Assembly (NCBI GenBank): GCA_933228675.1
Contig: OW121744.1
Coordinates: 117,451,600 to 117,515,599, forward strand
Source: Stomorhina lunata
Lineage: Eukaryota > Arthropoda > Insecta > Diptera > Rhiniidae
Direction of reading: 5' to 3'
Length of the DNA: 64,000 bases
The translations under genes were made by a program, and so were the position numbers. The notes beneath the pieces are model-generated. The model saw only the letters and a list, made by a program, of their open reading frames with translations. It was not told the origin of the DNA and did no database searches. Positions 48,336 to 60,659 of the stretch are shown here, in pieces (position 1 is the first letter of the stretch; each line of letters starts with the position of its first letter).

Positions 48336-49969
48336 TTTCATTTCAAGATTGAGAGCACTCATTTATGAAATAATATTGCATACTATGAAATAATATGCAT
48401 ACTTTTAGGTGGTGGGCAAAAATTTTTAATTTGTTTATACTTGAGAGGTTGCTGGTAATGTGGTATACCTATTTGTTTTTTGATTGACTCCGCTTTAAAT
48501 TTTCTGACAACACCAAACTATTACTTGTGTTTCCACCATTTCGCTATATTGTCAGTATAAGAAAAAATTACTACACTACATTTCCACCACAAACTCTATA
48601 CTCATACTATCGATTATTTAAAGTTTGGAAGATTAGGAGGATTTTCATATGAAAAACATTTTTGATAAGGTTCTTATTAAAATCGGTTCATAAAACATAT
48701 TGCCAAGATATAAAAGATAAAACATAAAATTGTTTTAGTCGAAATTGTAGTTATTTGGTTGCTGTCTTGAATAAGTAACAGTGCTTAGTGTAGACAGCAT
48801 TTACTGATTGGTAGTATTATAAATTTTTTGTAAAAAAATCACAAGTTGTAAGCCGATTTTGATAATTTCCTAAGAAGAAAGAAATCTAGGTATCTACTTG
48901 TCAAAACATATAGTCCACAAACCATAAGAGTCTAACCCCATAATTCATAATCAAAAAATAAGACTATGACGAATTTATAATTCAAATTTTCCATACAAAA
49001 TTCCTACAATAAGCCTTTTATAATTTTATTATTGGTTTACGAATTAGGGGGTTATTTTGCTCTAAAACTAATTTCGTATTATTTTTTATAAATCCAAAAT
49101 TTTTATGAAACATTTACTACCACTCATCTATTTCCTAGAACTACTCCACCAAATTAAATTATTTTACTTTAACACTTTAAGCAGATAACGAGTAAACTTT
49201 TCGAAAAGTTTAGCACTTGCATACACACAATTCTTACCTAATACCTTAATTACTTATTTTAGTTGAGAACAAAATTTAAATAGCCCAAGTTAAGTATTTT
49301 AATTAGAACATTTTAGTTGGTTGTAGAAAATCCTAAAAAAAAACTAAAATAAACTCAAGAGAATTTACAGTTAAAATCCAAAACTTAAATAAACCACAAC
49401 AAAGTTTTGCATAAAACTGAAAAACATTTAACAAATTCTAGTTTATAACCAAATGTAGATTTTACAAAAAAACAAAAAAGAGTTCAGTTTTTATCTAGAA
49501 ACATTGTTTGAACATAACAAAAAGGTTTTGCTTCGCATAAAACTTGTATAAAGGCCTTAATTTAACATTTGCCACATTTCCATTTATTTGGGTGTTGCAC
49601 AACCAAACAGTTAACAAAAGGCCAGAGATAGCGATAATATTTGAGGCTTAAATAATACTTTGGATGGTTTATTGATGGCCAATCGATAGTATTAACAACG
49701 TTCTATTAAAATACCAAAACATACGTAAATGTGCTATTGCCTCTGTTGTATATTTGGGTATCGTAACTCTGGGGTGTTTTGGGTCTTATACAGAATTTTC
49801 AAAAAAAAGTTCTTGTTAAAGGCATTCATGCGAATATTGTAATCGTAAATGTGTTAACAACTGTTAAATGCCTTTGGTTGAAGGCAGTTTTAGGGAATTT
49901 GAATGAGAAAAGCTAATCAATAAGATTAAGTGTGTTTATAGTTTATATAACTTGATATTAAACCTATAT

Positions 49970-50300
49970 ACTTCTATTTCACAATTTGGTTTATAGTCTT
50001 TTATAGAGTATAGGTTATAATCTATTCTAGTCCAAAAACTTATTTATATACTAGTTCCTTATCTGGACCATCATGTAACTCGTAGTCTAGTTCACAGTTA
50101 ATTTCAAGATGGCACCCAGTCTAATCTATAGTCTGCTCCATAATCTAAGTCTAATTTAGTGCTTCTTATAGTCTGAGGTATAGTTTACTCCATGGTCTAG
50201 TCTACAGTTTAGTCCTTAGTCTTATAAATAACGTCTTGCTAATAGGCTTATCAATATAACCTGCTATATAGTCTAACCTAGTCTAACATAGCCTTTTCCA
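49970..50300. repeat. Degenerate (T)AGTCTA repeat
   Basis: Over about 330 bases the words TAGTCTA, TAGTCTG and CTAGTC recur at irregular 15-30 base spacing, too often for chance. It is probably an old, decayed short tandem repeat. Confidence 0.5.
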
Positions 50301-50389
50301 TAGACTGCTCAAACTTAAATATGGCTGCAACCAAATATAATAGATATACTACGATTTCGTTGGGCTTATTGTAGGAATTTTGTATAAAT

Positions 50390-51090
50390 AAATGTTTTAG
50401 AGGCTCCAAAGTTGTATGTCCAAGACAACGCGCATTACAAATCCATAATTTCAGTTTTTCGTCTAATGAAGTTTATGCTTTATAGTTTTTAGAATTTAAC
50501 AAAACTTTTTTAACTAACATAGATTTTAAATTCCTTCAAACAACTTTAGAAACATGTTAGCAGATCTCGCATGGGCCTCAAGTAACCTATCCAAGACAAC
50601 CACCACACCAACTTATACAGTTAGACATTCTTATTTAAAAAATTACAAAGCGATTTTAACACTTCTCTTAAGCAAAGTTTATGTATTAAGATGATTCTTT
50701 AAACTGATAAGGAAATAGATGCGACATCATTTAGACTCCAATATTGCTTATCTAAGATAACAACCTCTTCAGAGTTTCTGATTTATCGTTCATATCTTAA
50801 AAATTTATAAAACCATTTGAACGTCTTCATCAAAATTAGTATAAAAATAATGTATGATTCTATTGAAGCATGTTAGCAGATCTTTCAGAGTTTCCAAGTA
50901 ACTTATCCAAGACAACTACCACTTTTTGAGTTAATAGTATTAAAATATTTTAGTTCTTATCTATGAAATATAAAAAAAATTTAAATACTTTTCTTTCGTA
51001 AAATGTTTCCATCGAACTTAATGATAGGGAAGCAGCTTCTAGATCTTTTAGAGGCTCCAAAGTTACTTATTCAAGGCCAACTTATCAAAC
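50390..51090. repeat. Five diverged tandem units of about 160 bp
   Basis: The segment around GCAGATCT...CTCCAAGTAACTTATCCAAGACAACCACC recurs near 50393, 50555, 50717, 50872 and 51030, spacing 155-162 bp. Single members also occur near 51520, 55030 (reverse), 58975 (reverse) and 59335 (reverse). The family is therefore both tandem and dispersed. Confidence 0.65.
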
Positions 51091-51100
51091 TTTTAAATAT

Positions 51101-51390
51101 CGGGTGCCAAATCGATATCGATCGAAAACTCAGACTTTTAACCAAATATTGTGTAACATACTTTAGGGGTTTTCAAAATAATTTTTTTCAAAAAGTTTAA
51201 TAAAATTCGATATCTAAACATATTCGTTTTGTCAAAACATTGAGTTTAAATGAAATTACTATCAGAAACTCTTGACAAATAAGTTACAATGTAGTGAACC
51301 TTATAGGCTATATTTTATTAAGATTCTCCTAAAAGTATGCTACACACATGTTTATAAAATATCTTCAATTCGAATGAAGGGTTTTGGCCA
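51101..51390 (-). mobile_element. CAGGGGCCAA MITE, copy B
   Basis: Reverse-oriented copy: it starts GGGTGCCAAATCGATATCG and continues AAAACTCAGACTTTTAA. The internal ACAAATAAGTTACAATG matches the reverse complement of copy A. The right end GGTTTTGGCCA is decayed. Confidence 0.7.
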
Positions 51391-52727
51391 TAGTTTTTAA
51401 AATAAAAGTGTTAGTGTTAGTGTAGATAGTTCATACCTCATATTAATCAATATTGCCGTAAAAAATGTTATGTCAATTATGTTTAGTAAAATTGTAATAT
51501 CAAACTTTAAAAATAGCAGATTGGAGAAGCTTAAAAATTTGCATTCAAGACCACAACCACTTCAACTAGAAATTTCAGATTTTGTATGTAAAAAGTTTGT
51601 GCCATCATATCTCTGTAATTTATTAAACGATTTTAGCGCTTTCTTTAGTAATATTATATAAGAGTTTTTAAGGGACTTTGAAGCAAAGTTCAGTTTTGTA
51701 TGGTAACTAAAGAAAATGTTAGTTTTTTAGTATATAAGACAAATTTTGAGTATCCCCTACCATTTTTAAAACTTTCTTGACCAGTAAACAGTTTCTTTTG
51801 GCTATAACTGATAAAAAATAATTTTTCGTAAAATTTCTTAAGGCTATTTATATCATTAGTTTTTTCATATTCAAAATTTATGAAAATATAACACTTTCAT
51901 GTTTCCGGTGGTTAAAACAAATATTTGAAAAAACCCCATAAAATACTAGTACATAACATTTTACATGTGTAGAAAAGTAAAAAAAAGTAATAATGAAATG
52001 CCTAAAAATTTGTTACAAGGATTTTCAAATAAAATATTCTAAAGCAGAAAATAATAGAAATGTTACAAACCACAAAATTATTTGCTTTTGAGTTATATTT
52101 TGGTATAACAATAAGTTTTAGATTTCGCTTTTAAAAAGAAAGAAATAGTTAGAATTCATTCATTCATATGTTGTATATCTAAGAATAAGTTAAATATGTT
52201 TATATGTATGAGCTATATGTATGTATATATATAAAAAGCTTTATTGTTAAGTTGATATATGAATTATCATTTTATTCTGATTATAATCACGAGTGGGTTT
52301 TCTTTTCGCATGCCAAACAATTTATATCAATCAAACACGCAATTCACCAGTTTTATATTATTAGAGACCAGACAAGGAGGGTATAGGGGTTTTGTTTGGG
52401 GAGTGTTTAAGAGATAAAAAAAAAATCGAAAACGTGTTTCTTTTGAAATCCAAAATACAATAGATTTGAAATAAGCCTTAGAAAAGGAAATCACATTTCA
52501 AAAGGATTTTTATTGTTTGGAAAAAAAAGAATACCAAAATACAACGTATGTATCAAGTTAAAATAGTAAAAGGAAAAGATTGTGAATTTGTTTGTTAAAA
52601 ATTTTTCTAAAAAGATTATTTAGTCTTTAAATGAACATAATCATATTTTCATAAAAAGAACATTTTAAATTTTTCTAAAAAAATTTAATTTAGTCTTTAA
52701 ATAAAGATTATCATATTTTTATAAAAA
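51391..52727. other. Non-coding region
   Basis: No gene recognised. One single member of the 160-bp family is at about 51520, and two similar AAAAA(A/T)TTTAGTCTTTAAAT segments lie near 52610-52700. Confidence 0.35.
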
Positions 52728-53530
52728 AACAAGTAAGAAAGCGCTATAGTCGGTCAAGCCGACCATACGATACCCTTCACCACTAAGGTCAAAGGTGTTA
52801 TTTTTCCTGTGTAAAGACAAATATTTGCTATATTTTGCCATCATACAAACACTTTCTCAAAACGTATATATTCAACCTGTTTCCGTCATTTGGACTTATA
52901 TGAGAGCTAGGGTCAAATGTGGACCGATTATCTCGAAATTTGGCAAATTGATTACAGTTGTTACAAAAATTATGTATGCAAAAAATAAACTCAAAATTTT
53001 CATTGTCTTTAGATTTACGAGCGTTTTAGTGATTTTTTGTCTCATTTAGTGCGTTTTTGAAGAAGAGTTTGTATGGGAGCTATGGTCAAATGTGGACCGA
53101 TTTCAACGAAATTTGGTACAGTGATTTAAGTTTACATAAGCAGTATCTGTTTTAAATTTCATGAAAAAATATTGATATTTGTGGCCAATATAGCAATTCC
53201 GGGAAGTGGGACCTATGGGAGGTACCATAAATAATGTACCGATTTTGACCAATTTCAATATCCATGGTCCCATTATCAAAAAAATTATCTGTGCCAAATT
53301 TCATCAAATTATATTTAGAATTGCGACCTGTAGTTTGATTACAAGGTTTACATGGGGGTCCAGCCAGCCAGACGGACGGACGGACGGACATCGCTAAATC
53401 GACTCAGAAAGTGATTCTAAGTATATTGGTATACTAAAAGGTGGGTCTAAGACAAATATTTCTATGCGTTACAAACATCAGCACAAACTTATAATACCCT
53501 TTCCACCTATGGTGGTGAAGGGTATAACAA
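52728..53530. mobile_element. About 800-bp element with GGTGGTGAAGGGTAT inverted ends
   Basis: Near the left end, a GTCGG TCAAG CCGAC hairpin is followed by ATACCCTTCACCAC. Near the right end, ATACCCTTTCCACC TAT GGTGGTGAAGGGTAT forms a stem-loop whose second arm is also the inverse of the left motif. Inside is a GACG/GGAC microsatellite (53364-53391) followed by CATCGCTAAATCGACTCAG. This layout recalls abundant dipteran interspersed repeats of the DINE-1/Helentron kind, but class assignment is uncertain. The small frames within are not credible genes. Confidence 0.65.
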
Positions 53531-54505
53531 TTTAAAAGTTTTTTTGCTAACAAATGTCACTTGAATATCTTTGATTCATAATTTTGCTTTTTAATTTATT
53601 CAAATTCATAAAGAAAATCAAAATATCAGTCTTTTTTTACACGTAATAACCATAAAAAGTACTCATTTTGGTTAAAACTCTGTAATTTAAACAAAGTATA
53701 GCAAAATCTAAGTATTATAAGGCTTATATTCATACATACATATATTCAAATCCTTTAACGTAACACGTACATGTGTATACATGAACCACATGTATATATA
53801 CATTGTATGAATGTGTATGTTCTTAAAACCTTTTTCAATTTCTCTTTCTCTCTACCTCCCCCTACCCTCAAAAAATCCATAATTGCCAAAACTTTTATAA
53901 GTTATATAACCAAATATGAAATGAAAACTCATACACAAATTTAAAATTTAATCTTCTCATGTGATAACGTTGTGTTATTCAAAACCACAGATACTCGTTT
54001 TCATATACAATTTCAAAAGTTTGCCTTTAATAAATTCAATTCATTTCATTTCATTTTCTACATATTTACAATATTTGTGGTTATATGATATTTATTTAAA
54101 TTTTCGTTTGGGTAGAAAATAATCAATAAAATATTATATTTTATGAAAACTACTCACACATACATACATATTTACCTAAATTAATAGAGAATGAAATTTA
54201 AAATTATAACAGAAGTTTTAGCAAAAAAGAAATATCATTATAATGATTCAAAGAAATTATAATGGCAATTATAAATATGAATAAAGGCATTAAAAGTTAA
54301 TTATGCATTTGCTATTAATATTAATTATACGGTTCATATGTTTTTAAAAATTCATTTTTTTAGAAAGTGCTCCATCTACTCAATATAACCCCATCATACC
54401 CATTTTATTAGTAGCATTAAATTTTATTGTTTAATATGAATTTTTTGAATAAATATTTCATTTTCTGTATCATTTCAAAGAAAAATTTCAAATCTAGATC
54501 CAAAT
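53531..54505. other. Non-coding AT-rich region
   Basis: Contains TACATA-type microsatellite DNA (53730-53820 and 54160-54180). No gene, RNA or mobile element recognised. Confidence 0.4.
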
Positions 54506-54960
54506 CGCCGCCTTCGATATAAATTGAAAACTCGGACTTTTAAGCAAATATTGTGTAACATACTTTAGGGATTTTCAAAATAATTTATTTTGCAAAAAGT
54601 CTAATAAAATTTGTTAGTTTAAATGAAATTCTTTTACTACTAGAGAACTTTTGACAAATAAGTCACAAGGTAGTGAACCTTATGTGTTATATCTGTGGCT
54701 TGGTTCTAAAAGGGTTAATGTCAAAAAAATAGTTTTGAGAAAATTTGATTTAAAAATCTGTTCTGAGTTAAGTAAGAGTTTAGCTGTTGGAACCAAATAA
54801 AAGAGAGTAAAAAAGGACATGTAATGTAATGATTAACTCAAAACAAAAAATTGACATTGGATCTTTCAGCACCAAGCCACAGATATATTATTTAGATTAT
54901 CCTAAAAGTACACAAATGTTTCTGAAATATCTTACGTTTCGATCGATATCGAGTGTGACG
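54506..54960 (-). mobile_element. CAGGGGCCAA MITE, copy C, interrupted
   Basis: Reverse-oriented copy from CAAATCGCCGCCTTCGATAT near 54506 to TCGATCGATATCGAGTG near 54950. Its two halves align to copies A and G but are separated by a different element at 54692-54883. Confidence 0.72.
54692..54883. mobile_element. 192-bp MITE nested in copy C
   Basis: Ends TCTGTGGCTTGGT and ACCAAGCCACAGA are inverted repeats, with similarity continuing for about 45 bp (TTAATGTCAA and TTTTGAG near one end, mirrored at the other). Removing it restores copy C to the same length as copy A across the site, allowing for a 2-bp TA or 4-bp ATAT target duplication. TA would suit the Tc1/mariner superfamily. Confidence 0.78.
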
Positions 54961-55140
54961 ATTCTTATATTTTCAAGATAAGGGCGATAAAGCACAAATA
55001 CCTTTAATTAAAAATATTTATCAAATATTGTGGTTGTTGTCTTGGATATATAACCAGACTCTAAAACTTCCTAAAAGATGGATTTGATATTCGAATAAAA
55101 TTTTTGCATCAAAATTATAACTTAAACGTGATGTTGGTTC

Positions 55141-55435
55141 AAAACGCCGCATTCGATATCGAACGTAATGTAAGATATTTCAGAAAAAAAATTGTGTAGC
55201 ATACTTTTATGATACTCTAAATAAAATATAATATGTAAGGTTCATTACATTGTAGCTTCATTGTCAAAAGTTTTATAATATTAAAATAATTTAAGGTATA
55301 CCAAATGTTTTGATAAACAAACGGATTGTTTAGACATCAAATTTTATTAAAGTTTTAGTAAAAAAAAAAATATTTTGAAAATCCCTAAGGTATGTTACAC
55401 AATATTTCCTTAATAGTCGGAGTTTTCGATCATTA
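55141..55435 (+). mobile_element. CAGGGGCCAA MITE, copy D
   Basis: Forward copy starting ACGCCGCATTCGATATCGA, with the internal marker ATATGTAAGGTTCATTACAT and ending GTTTTCGATCATTATTTATT. Termini are eroded. Confidence 0.68.
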
Positions 55436-56019
55436 TTTATTTTGCCGCAGAATGTGATATTCAATAATGTAAGATCTTTAGGAAAATAGTATTGGCTGCT
55501 TTAAGGATGATCGAAGTATTTTTTAAACATGTAGAGTTAGTAAAGTAACTTGTAAGGGAAATGAAATCCATTTAGTAGAGATTTTTAATATCGCTTTAAG
55601 ATAAATGTCATGAATTTGATAGCAATTAAATTTCTGGATATCTCCTTAATCTCTATTTTTATGATAATCTATCATATTTTGTTTTGTCTTTAGTATGACT
55701 TTTAATACGAGCCGATATCTGACATTGATGTTAGAGTTAATTGTATTGTTTACCTTGAGGTGGTTGCAGAAAGCCTTTATTTATGCCAAACTAATTGCTT
55801 CACACATTAAATGCTTTTTTATATAAATAAACAGCTTTTTTTTAGGATTTTTTAAAATCTATTATACTCTTCAAATTCTTAAAGAAACAAGCTAAGATGT
55901 ACGAAAAAAAAAGAAAATATTTCTAGTCACCTGAAACTATGCAACACTATTTTCTTTAAAATATCTCCGATTTCGATTGTTATAAGAAATGTTAATTTTG
56001 TCCCAGTTTTGACAACAAG

Positions 56020-56336
56020 TCCTGGGGCCAAATCACCGAATTTGATATCGATCGAAAACTCAGACTTTTAAGCAAAAATTGTGAAGGACGTTTAAAGTTA
56101 CTTCGATGCAAAAAATTTATTGAAATTTGGTATCCATTTTGATTCGTTTTTAAAAACATATAGTTCAATTAAAACTCTTTTACTATTGTTCATCTTTTGG
56201 CAAATAACTTAAAAAAAATATAGTGAATTGTGCATCTTTTAAATTATTTTGATTACCCTTAAAGTATGCTATACAAATGTTTTGAAAATATCTAAGATTT
56301 CGATCGCTATCGAAATCTTAGATATTTGGCCCCTGA
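56020..56336 (-). mobile_element. CAGGGGCCAA MITE, copy E
   Basis: Reverse copy with good ends: CTGGGGCCAAATCACCGAAT on the left and TTTGGCCCCTG on the right. The interior matches the other copies at lower identity. Confidence 0.72.
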
Positions 56337-57292
56337 AATGCGGCACTCATTACAAATCGAACAAAGATTTTTTTCGTATTGCATACTTTTGGGATGTTTT
56401 CCACAAGATTTCAACGAATTTTTTTTCTCTCAATTAATTTAATTTTTAAATAACAAATACCTAAACCTGTTACCCTTAACTGTCATTAAGGCTTAATTAA
56501 ATTTGTATGTCTCAATATCATTTGTGGCATTTTTTAAATGATGTACTTAAGTGCATAGCAAATATTATGTAGTTTCAAACTTTCGAAATAAAAATTCTAA
56601 AATAGTCCCCCTAGATATTAAAAAAAACTGTTAATGCTAAAAACATAAAAATTAAAATGTTCGTCCTACTAGTTTTTTGAAATTTGTGTTAATAGCTAAA
56701 TAAAACTAAGAGCATTAGCAGGGGACACAGTGGGGCGGAAGGCTACAAAATTTGCAAATAAAAATAGTACAAAAGTATATAACACACAAAATTTATATAA
56801 GAGACTTTCCGGAAGAAAATAAAGCTATTTTTGGTATCTGGAAGTAGTTTGCCTCTTTTATGATAGTAACCACTGTTTTTTGTGGTATAGTTGCTTGTAT
56901 TTGTGACGAACCACTCAAAGGTCTTGTATAGCAATTTTAGTTGGCAAACTCTTTTTTTAATGTTAGGGAAAATATTTGCATATAAAAATATTCAATTACA
57001 ATTTTCAACTTTTTCTAACTTCATGAAGTGTTTAATGCTTTTTTGGAGTTTTTTTAACAACGCTGCCAATATTAGCAAAGAGTTGGAGGGGAATTTAGGT
57101 ATGGGCATTTAAAATTTGGTACATACTTACATATATATGTGTATATGTATTAGAATAAGTAAATTTTCAATAAATTTTTATATAAGGGCTTAAAAATTTG
57201 TAATCAAAGGTATGTGGCTTAAGTAAAAATAATACCATACGTTATCTCAAACAAACCAAAAGTATGCAATAAGATTTCTAAAATTCTTAAAT

Positions 57293-57500
57293 TGCCTCAT
57301 TCGATATCGATCGAAATATAAGATATTTCAGAAACATTTGTGTAGCATACCTTCAGGATAATCTAAATAATATATACCATATAATGTTCACTATATTGTA
57401 ACTAATTTGTCAATAATTGCTTGACAGTAAAATAATTTCTTTTAAACTAAATGTTTTGACCAACAGACGGATATGCTTAAATTATTTTGAAAAGTCTGAA
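57293..57500 (+). mobile_element. CAGGGGCCAA MITE, copy F (partial)
   Basis: Forward copy beginning TGCCTCATTCGATATCGATC and truncated or deleted after ACGGATATGCTTAAATTATT. Its left terminal bases are lost. Confidence 0.65.
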
Positions 57501-58715
57501 ATTTTAATAAATTTTGTTGCATACTTTTGGGAGTCTTAATGTATGTTATTAGTTTAATATGCATCAATTAAAATTTTCAGACATAAATATTTTCAAACGA
57601 AAAAAAAAATGACCTACCCTAATGGGTTTGTTCATATATTTTAACAGGACATGTATGTAGTATGTTAACTTCCAAGTTTTTCCCATATGTACGAAAATGT
57701 GTTGTGACATTTGTTTTTTTAATAATGTTGTTAACTCTATTATACTTGTAAATATTTGAACAAGTTTTCCAGCAAAGTTTTAGCCTAAAGTTTTCTACTT
57801 TTAACATAAAAATTGGAGAGGGGAAAATAAACCGAAAAACATAACATGACATTAACTTTTGACGAGCGTATGACCCAATTTTTTTTTGTACTCTAATAAA
57901 TGTTGTTATTGTTTAGTACCCCACAAAAGCAATTAAGAACAAAATTATGGTAATTTCAAAAGAAATAACAAAGCAACGATTTTTTGAATTATTGCCACTA
58001 AAGAGATAATTTGAAGAAAATTCAAGATTATTTTTTTTAAGAACTAAAAGATTAGATCATCCAAGATAAAAGCTATTCAAATAACAAATAAATTGTTTTT
58101 GCGGAATTAATATTCGTTATATCGACTAAAATTGTTATAAAGAAAAAATCAAACCCTAATACCTTAATAAATTTATTTTTATGTAGGTCATCTGCAAGAG
58201 TTTCTAAATTACCATAAATATTTTTATGGAACAAATGTAATAGCCCTTTTTTATGGAAAATACTCAAGAAAGACAATAATAAAATCTAGAAAAGAAAAAT
58301 AAAAACTTTTTTATAACTACTTCTGTAGCTATTTATAGATATTTTACTATTTGTTGTGACATTAAAACTCAAGAAATCTTTTTGTCTTTTCAAATAAAGT
58401 TCAACAAAAAGTTGAAAAGTTTTCTTGTATTAAAAAACCAACTTCATAAATATTTGAAGAAATTCTATTTTAAAAAGTTTAAAATCTTTATTATCTCGAA
58501 TGTAAATAATAAATATGAGAGTACATAAAAGTTTTTGGAAAGTTGATAAATATAAATAATATCGAAAGTTGAAAGTTAATATTTTGACAATAGAAAGTTT
58601 TTGATACCAAAGAGTATAAGAAATAAGAATGTTTTCGATACCAAAAATATAAAAAAATTAGCAAAAGTAACTGCGGAAATTAACTTAAATATATTAATTG
58701 TTAATTATAATAGAA
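57501..58715. other. Non-coding region
   Basis: No gene recognised; AT-rich with scattered TTTGTTGT runs. Confidence 0.35.
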
Positions 58716-58718
58716 TTA

Positions 58719-59376
58719 ATTGTTAATTATAATAGAAAGCAAATTTTTGATTTTAATTTTCAAAAAAGAAAAAAATTTAAAAAATCAATTTTGTTCCAAA
58801 AAATTTGAATCTGCTTTAATATATAACTTACTAATTCCTTCTCAGGTCAATAAAACACTTTGTTTAGAACAACTTTTCGGAAGTAACCAATTAAATCGGT
58901 TGGAAGATTCTTAAGATATTGACAATAAAACAAAACCACTTTTTTTTAATTATTTTAAAATTTAAGAATTCGGTTGTTGTCTTAGATATACAAACAGCAT
59001 TTATTAAAGCCCTTTGAATCCTTTTATAATTTACTACGAAAATTAACTGAAATGTATTGAAAATTGTTAATTATAATAGAAAGGCAAATTTTTGAGTTTA
59101 ATTTTCAAAAAAGAAAAAAATTTTAAAAATCAATTTTGTTCCAAAAAATTTTTAAGCTGCTTTAATATGTAACTTACTAATTCCTTCGCAGATTAATAAA
59201 ACACTTTGTCTAGAACAACTTTGTAGAAGTAACCATATAAATCGGTTTTTAAATTCTCAAGATATTGACAATAAAACAAAACCACTTTATTTAAAAATTC
59301 TTATTTCCAAATTTAAGAACTTGGTTCTTGTCTTAGATATACAAATAGCAGTTATTAAAGCCCTTTGAACGCTTTA
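58719..59376. repeat. Direct duplication of about 315 bp
   Basis: 58719-59034 and 59062-59376 are two copies in the same orientation, starting AATTGTTAATTATAATAGAA and ending ATTATTAAAGCCCTTTGAA or TTTATTAAAGCCCTTTGAA. They are similar throughout with small indels. Each ends in a reverse member of the 160-bp family (GTTGTTGTCTTAGATATACA in the first). Confidence 0.82.
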
Positions 59377-60346
59377 ATAATAAGCTAAAAATTAATTTAC
59401 CTCATGCTGAGAAAATCCATAAAACAGTTCTTTTATCATGTTTTTGTTAATTTTTGTCTAAAGTTTGCAAAAGCTCCAAAACTTTTTCTCATAATCAGTT
59501 CATCTTCTTTGTTTCTTTGAACATACATATTTGCAACAATATTATTAATTCTTAGCGAAGCAAAGGAAAAAAAAAGAACCAAATATTTCAGAAACAGCAG
59601 CATGTTTTTAACACTTAAATTTCCCAGGACTACAAACCTATTAACATACGATATCCATATGAGCAAAAGGAAAACAAAACAGCAGTTGGCAAAAAGGTAA
59701 AGCATTTCCAAAGAAAATTAAAAATATTATTAACACTACGTGTGTTTTTACCATTGGCACACAAATGAAACTTAAGGAAAATTAAAGGAAAACATCTGAA
59801 GGTGGGAGGGAGAAAGAAAGAAAGAATGGAAATTCAAATGACTGAGGCCTCAAAAGTTACCTTTTTATTGAAATCATTAAGAAATATATAAGAATTTTAA
59901 ATTATGCAATAAAAATATATAAATACATGCATACTTTTAGGATTTACACATATAAATATATTAACATATGTTTCTTAATAACGTAAATGTATGAATGTTA
60001 ATATTTTATTTAAAAAGACATTTAATTTTAAAATTACGTGGCGTGAATTAAAATATGAGAATTGAATTTAAAAAAAGGAATATTATTTTATATATGAGAC
60101 TGTGTGCGAAAGTTTTCCCTTGAGACTTTTAACAAATTTGCGTCATAAAAATCCACAACTTTATGTATTTTTTACAAAAGTCATGAGATTTTTTACTCTA
60201 AGTTACCTTATTCATTGCCCAAATTGATATCAAGTCTTTATTTACCATTTTTTAATAACGCTATGAGGGTAAAAACATAAGAATATTCTTGGAGTACTTT
60301 TAGGCTTAGGATTTAAAAGAAATGTTTTCATTATTCTAGTAGAGTT
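59377..60346. other. Non-coding region
   Basis: Contains TATATAAATA and CATACATA-type DNA; no supported gene. Confidence 0.35.
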
Positions 60347-60659
60347 CAGGGGCCAAATCGCCGCATTCGATATAGATCGAAATGTAAGATATTTTAGAAA
60401 CATTTGCTTAGTATACTTTAAGGATAATCTTAATAATATATATCATATAAGGTTCGCTAGTAATTTCTCAAAAATTCCCTGATAGTAAAATAATTTCATT
60501 TAAACTAAATATTTTGGCAAACAAACGTATATGTTTTGATATCAAATTTTATTAAACTTTTTTGCAAAATAAATTATTTTGAAAATCCCTAAGGTATGTT
60601 ACACAAAATTTGCTTAAAAATCTGAGTCTTTGATCGATAACGAATACGGTTGGCCCCTG
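60347..60659 (+). mobile_element. CAGGGGCCAA MITE, copy G (best preserved)
   Basis: A 313-bp element with terminal inverted repeats CAGGGGCCAAATCGCCGCAT and, inverted at the right end, CAGGGGCCAACCGTATTCG. The TIR extends into a TATCGATC-like motif on both sides. It has no coding capacity. CAGGGG-type ends are seen in hAT MITEs, but the flanks (GTAGAGTT and CTTTATTG) do not show the 8-bp duplication expected of hAT, so the superfamily is open. Confidence 0.8.

Noticed and set aside
53103..53397. Overlapping 60-80 codon frames on both strands
   Set aside because: They lie inside the approximately 800-bp interspersed element and include its GGAC microsatellite; no coding signature.
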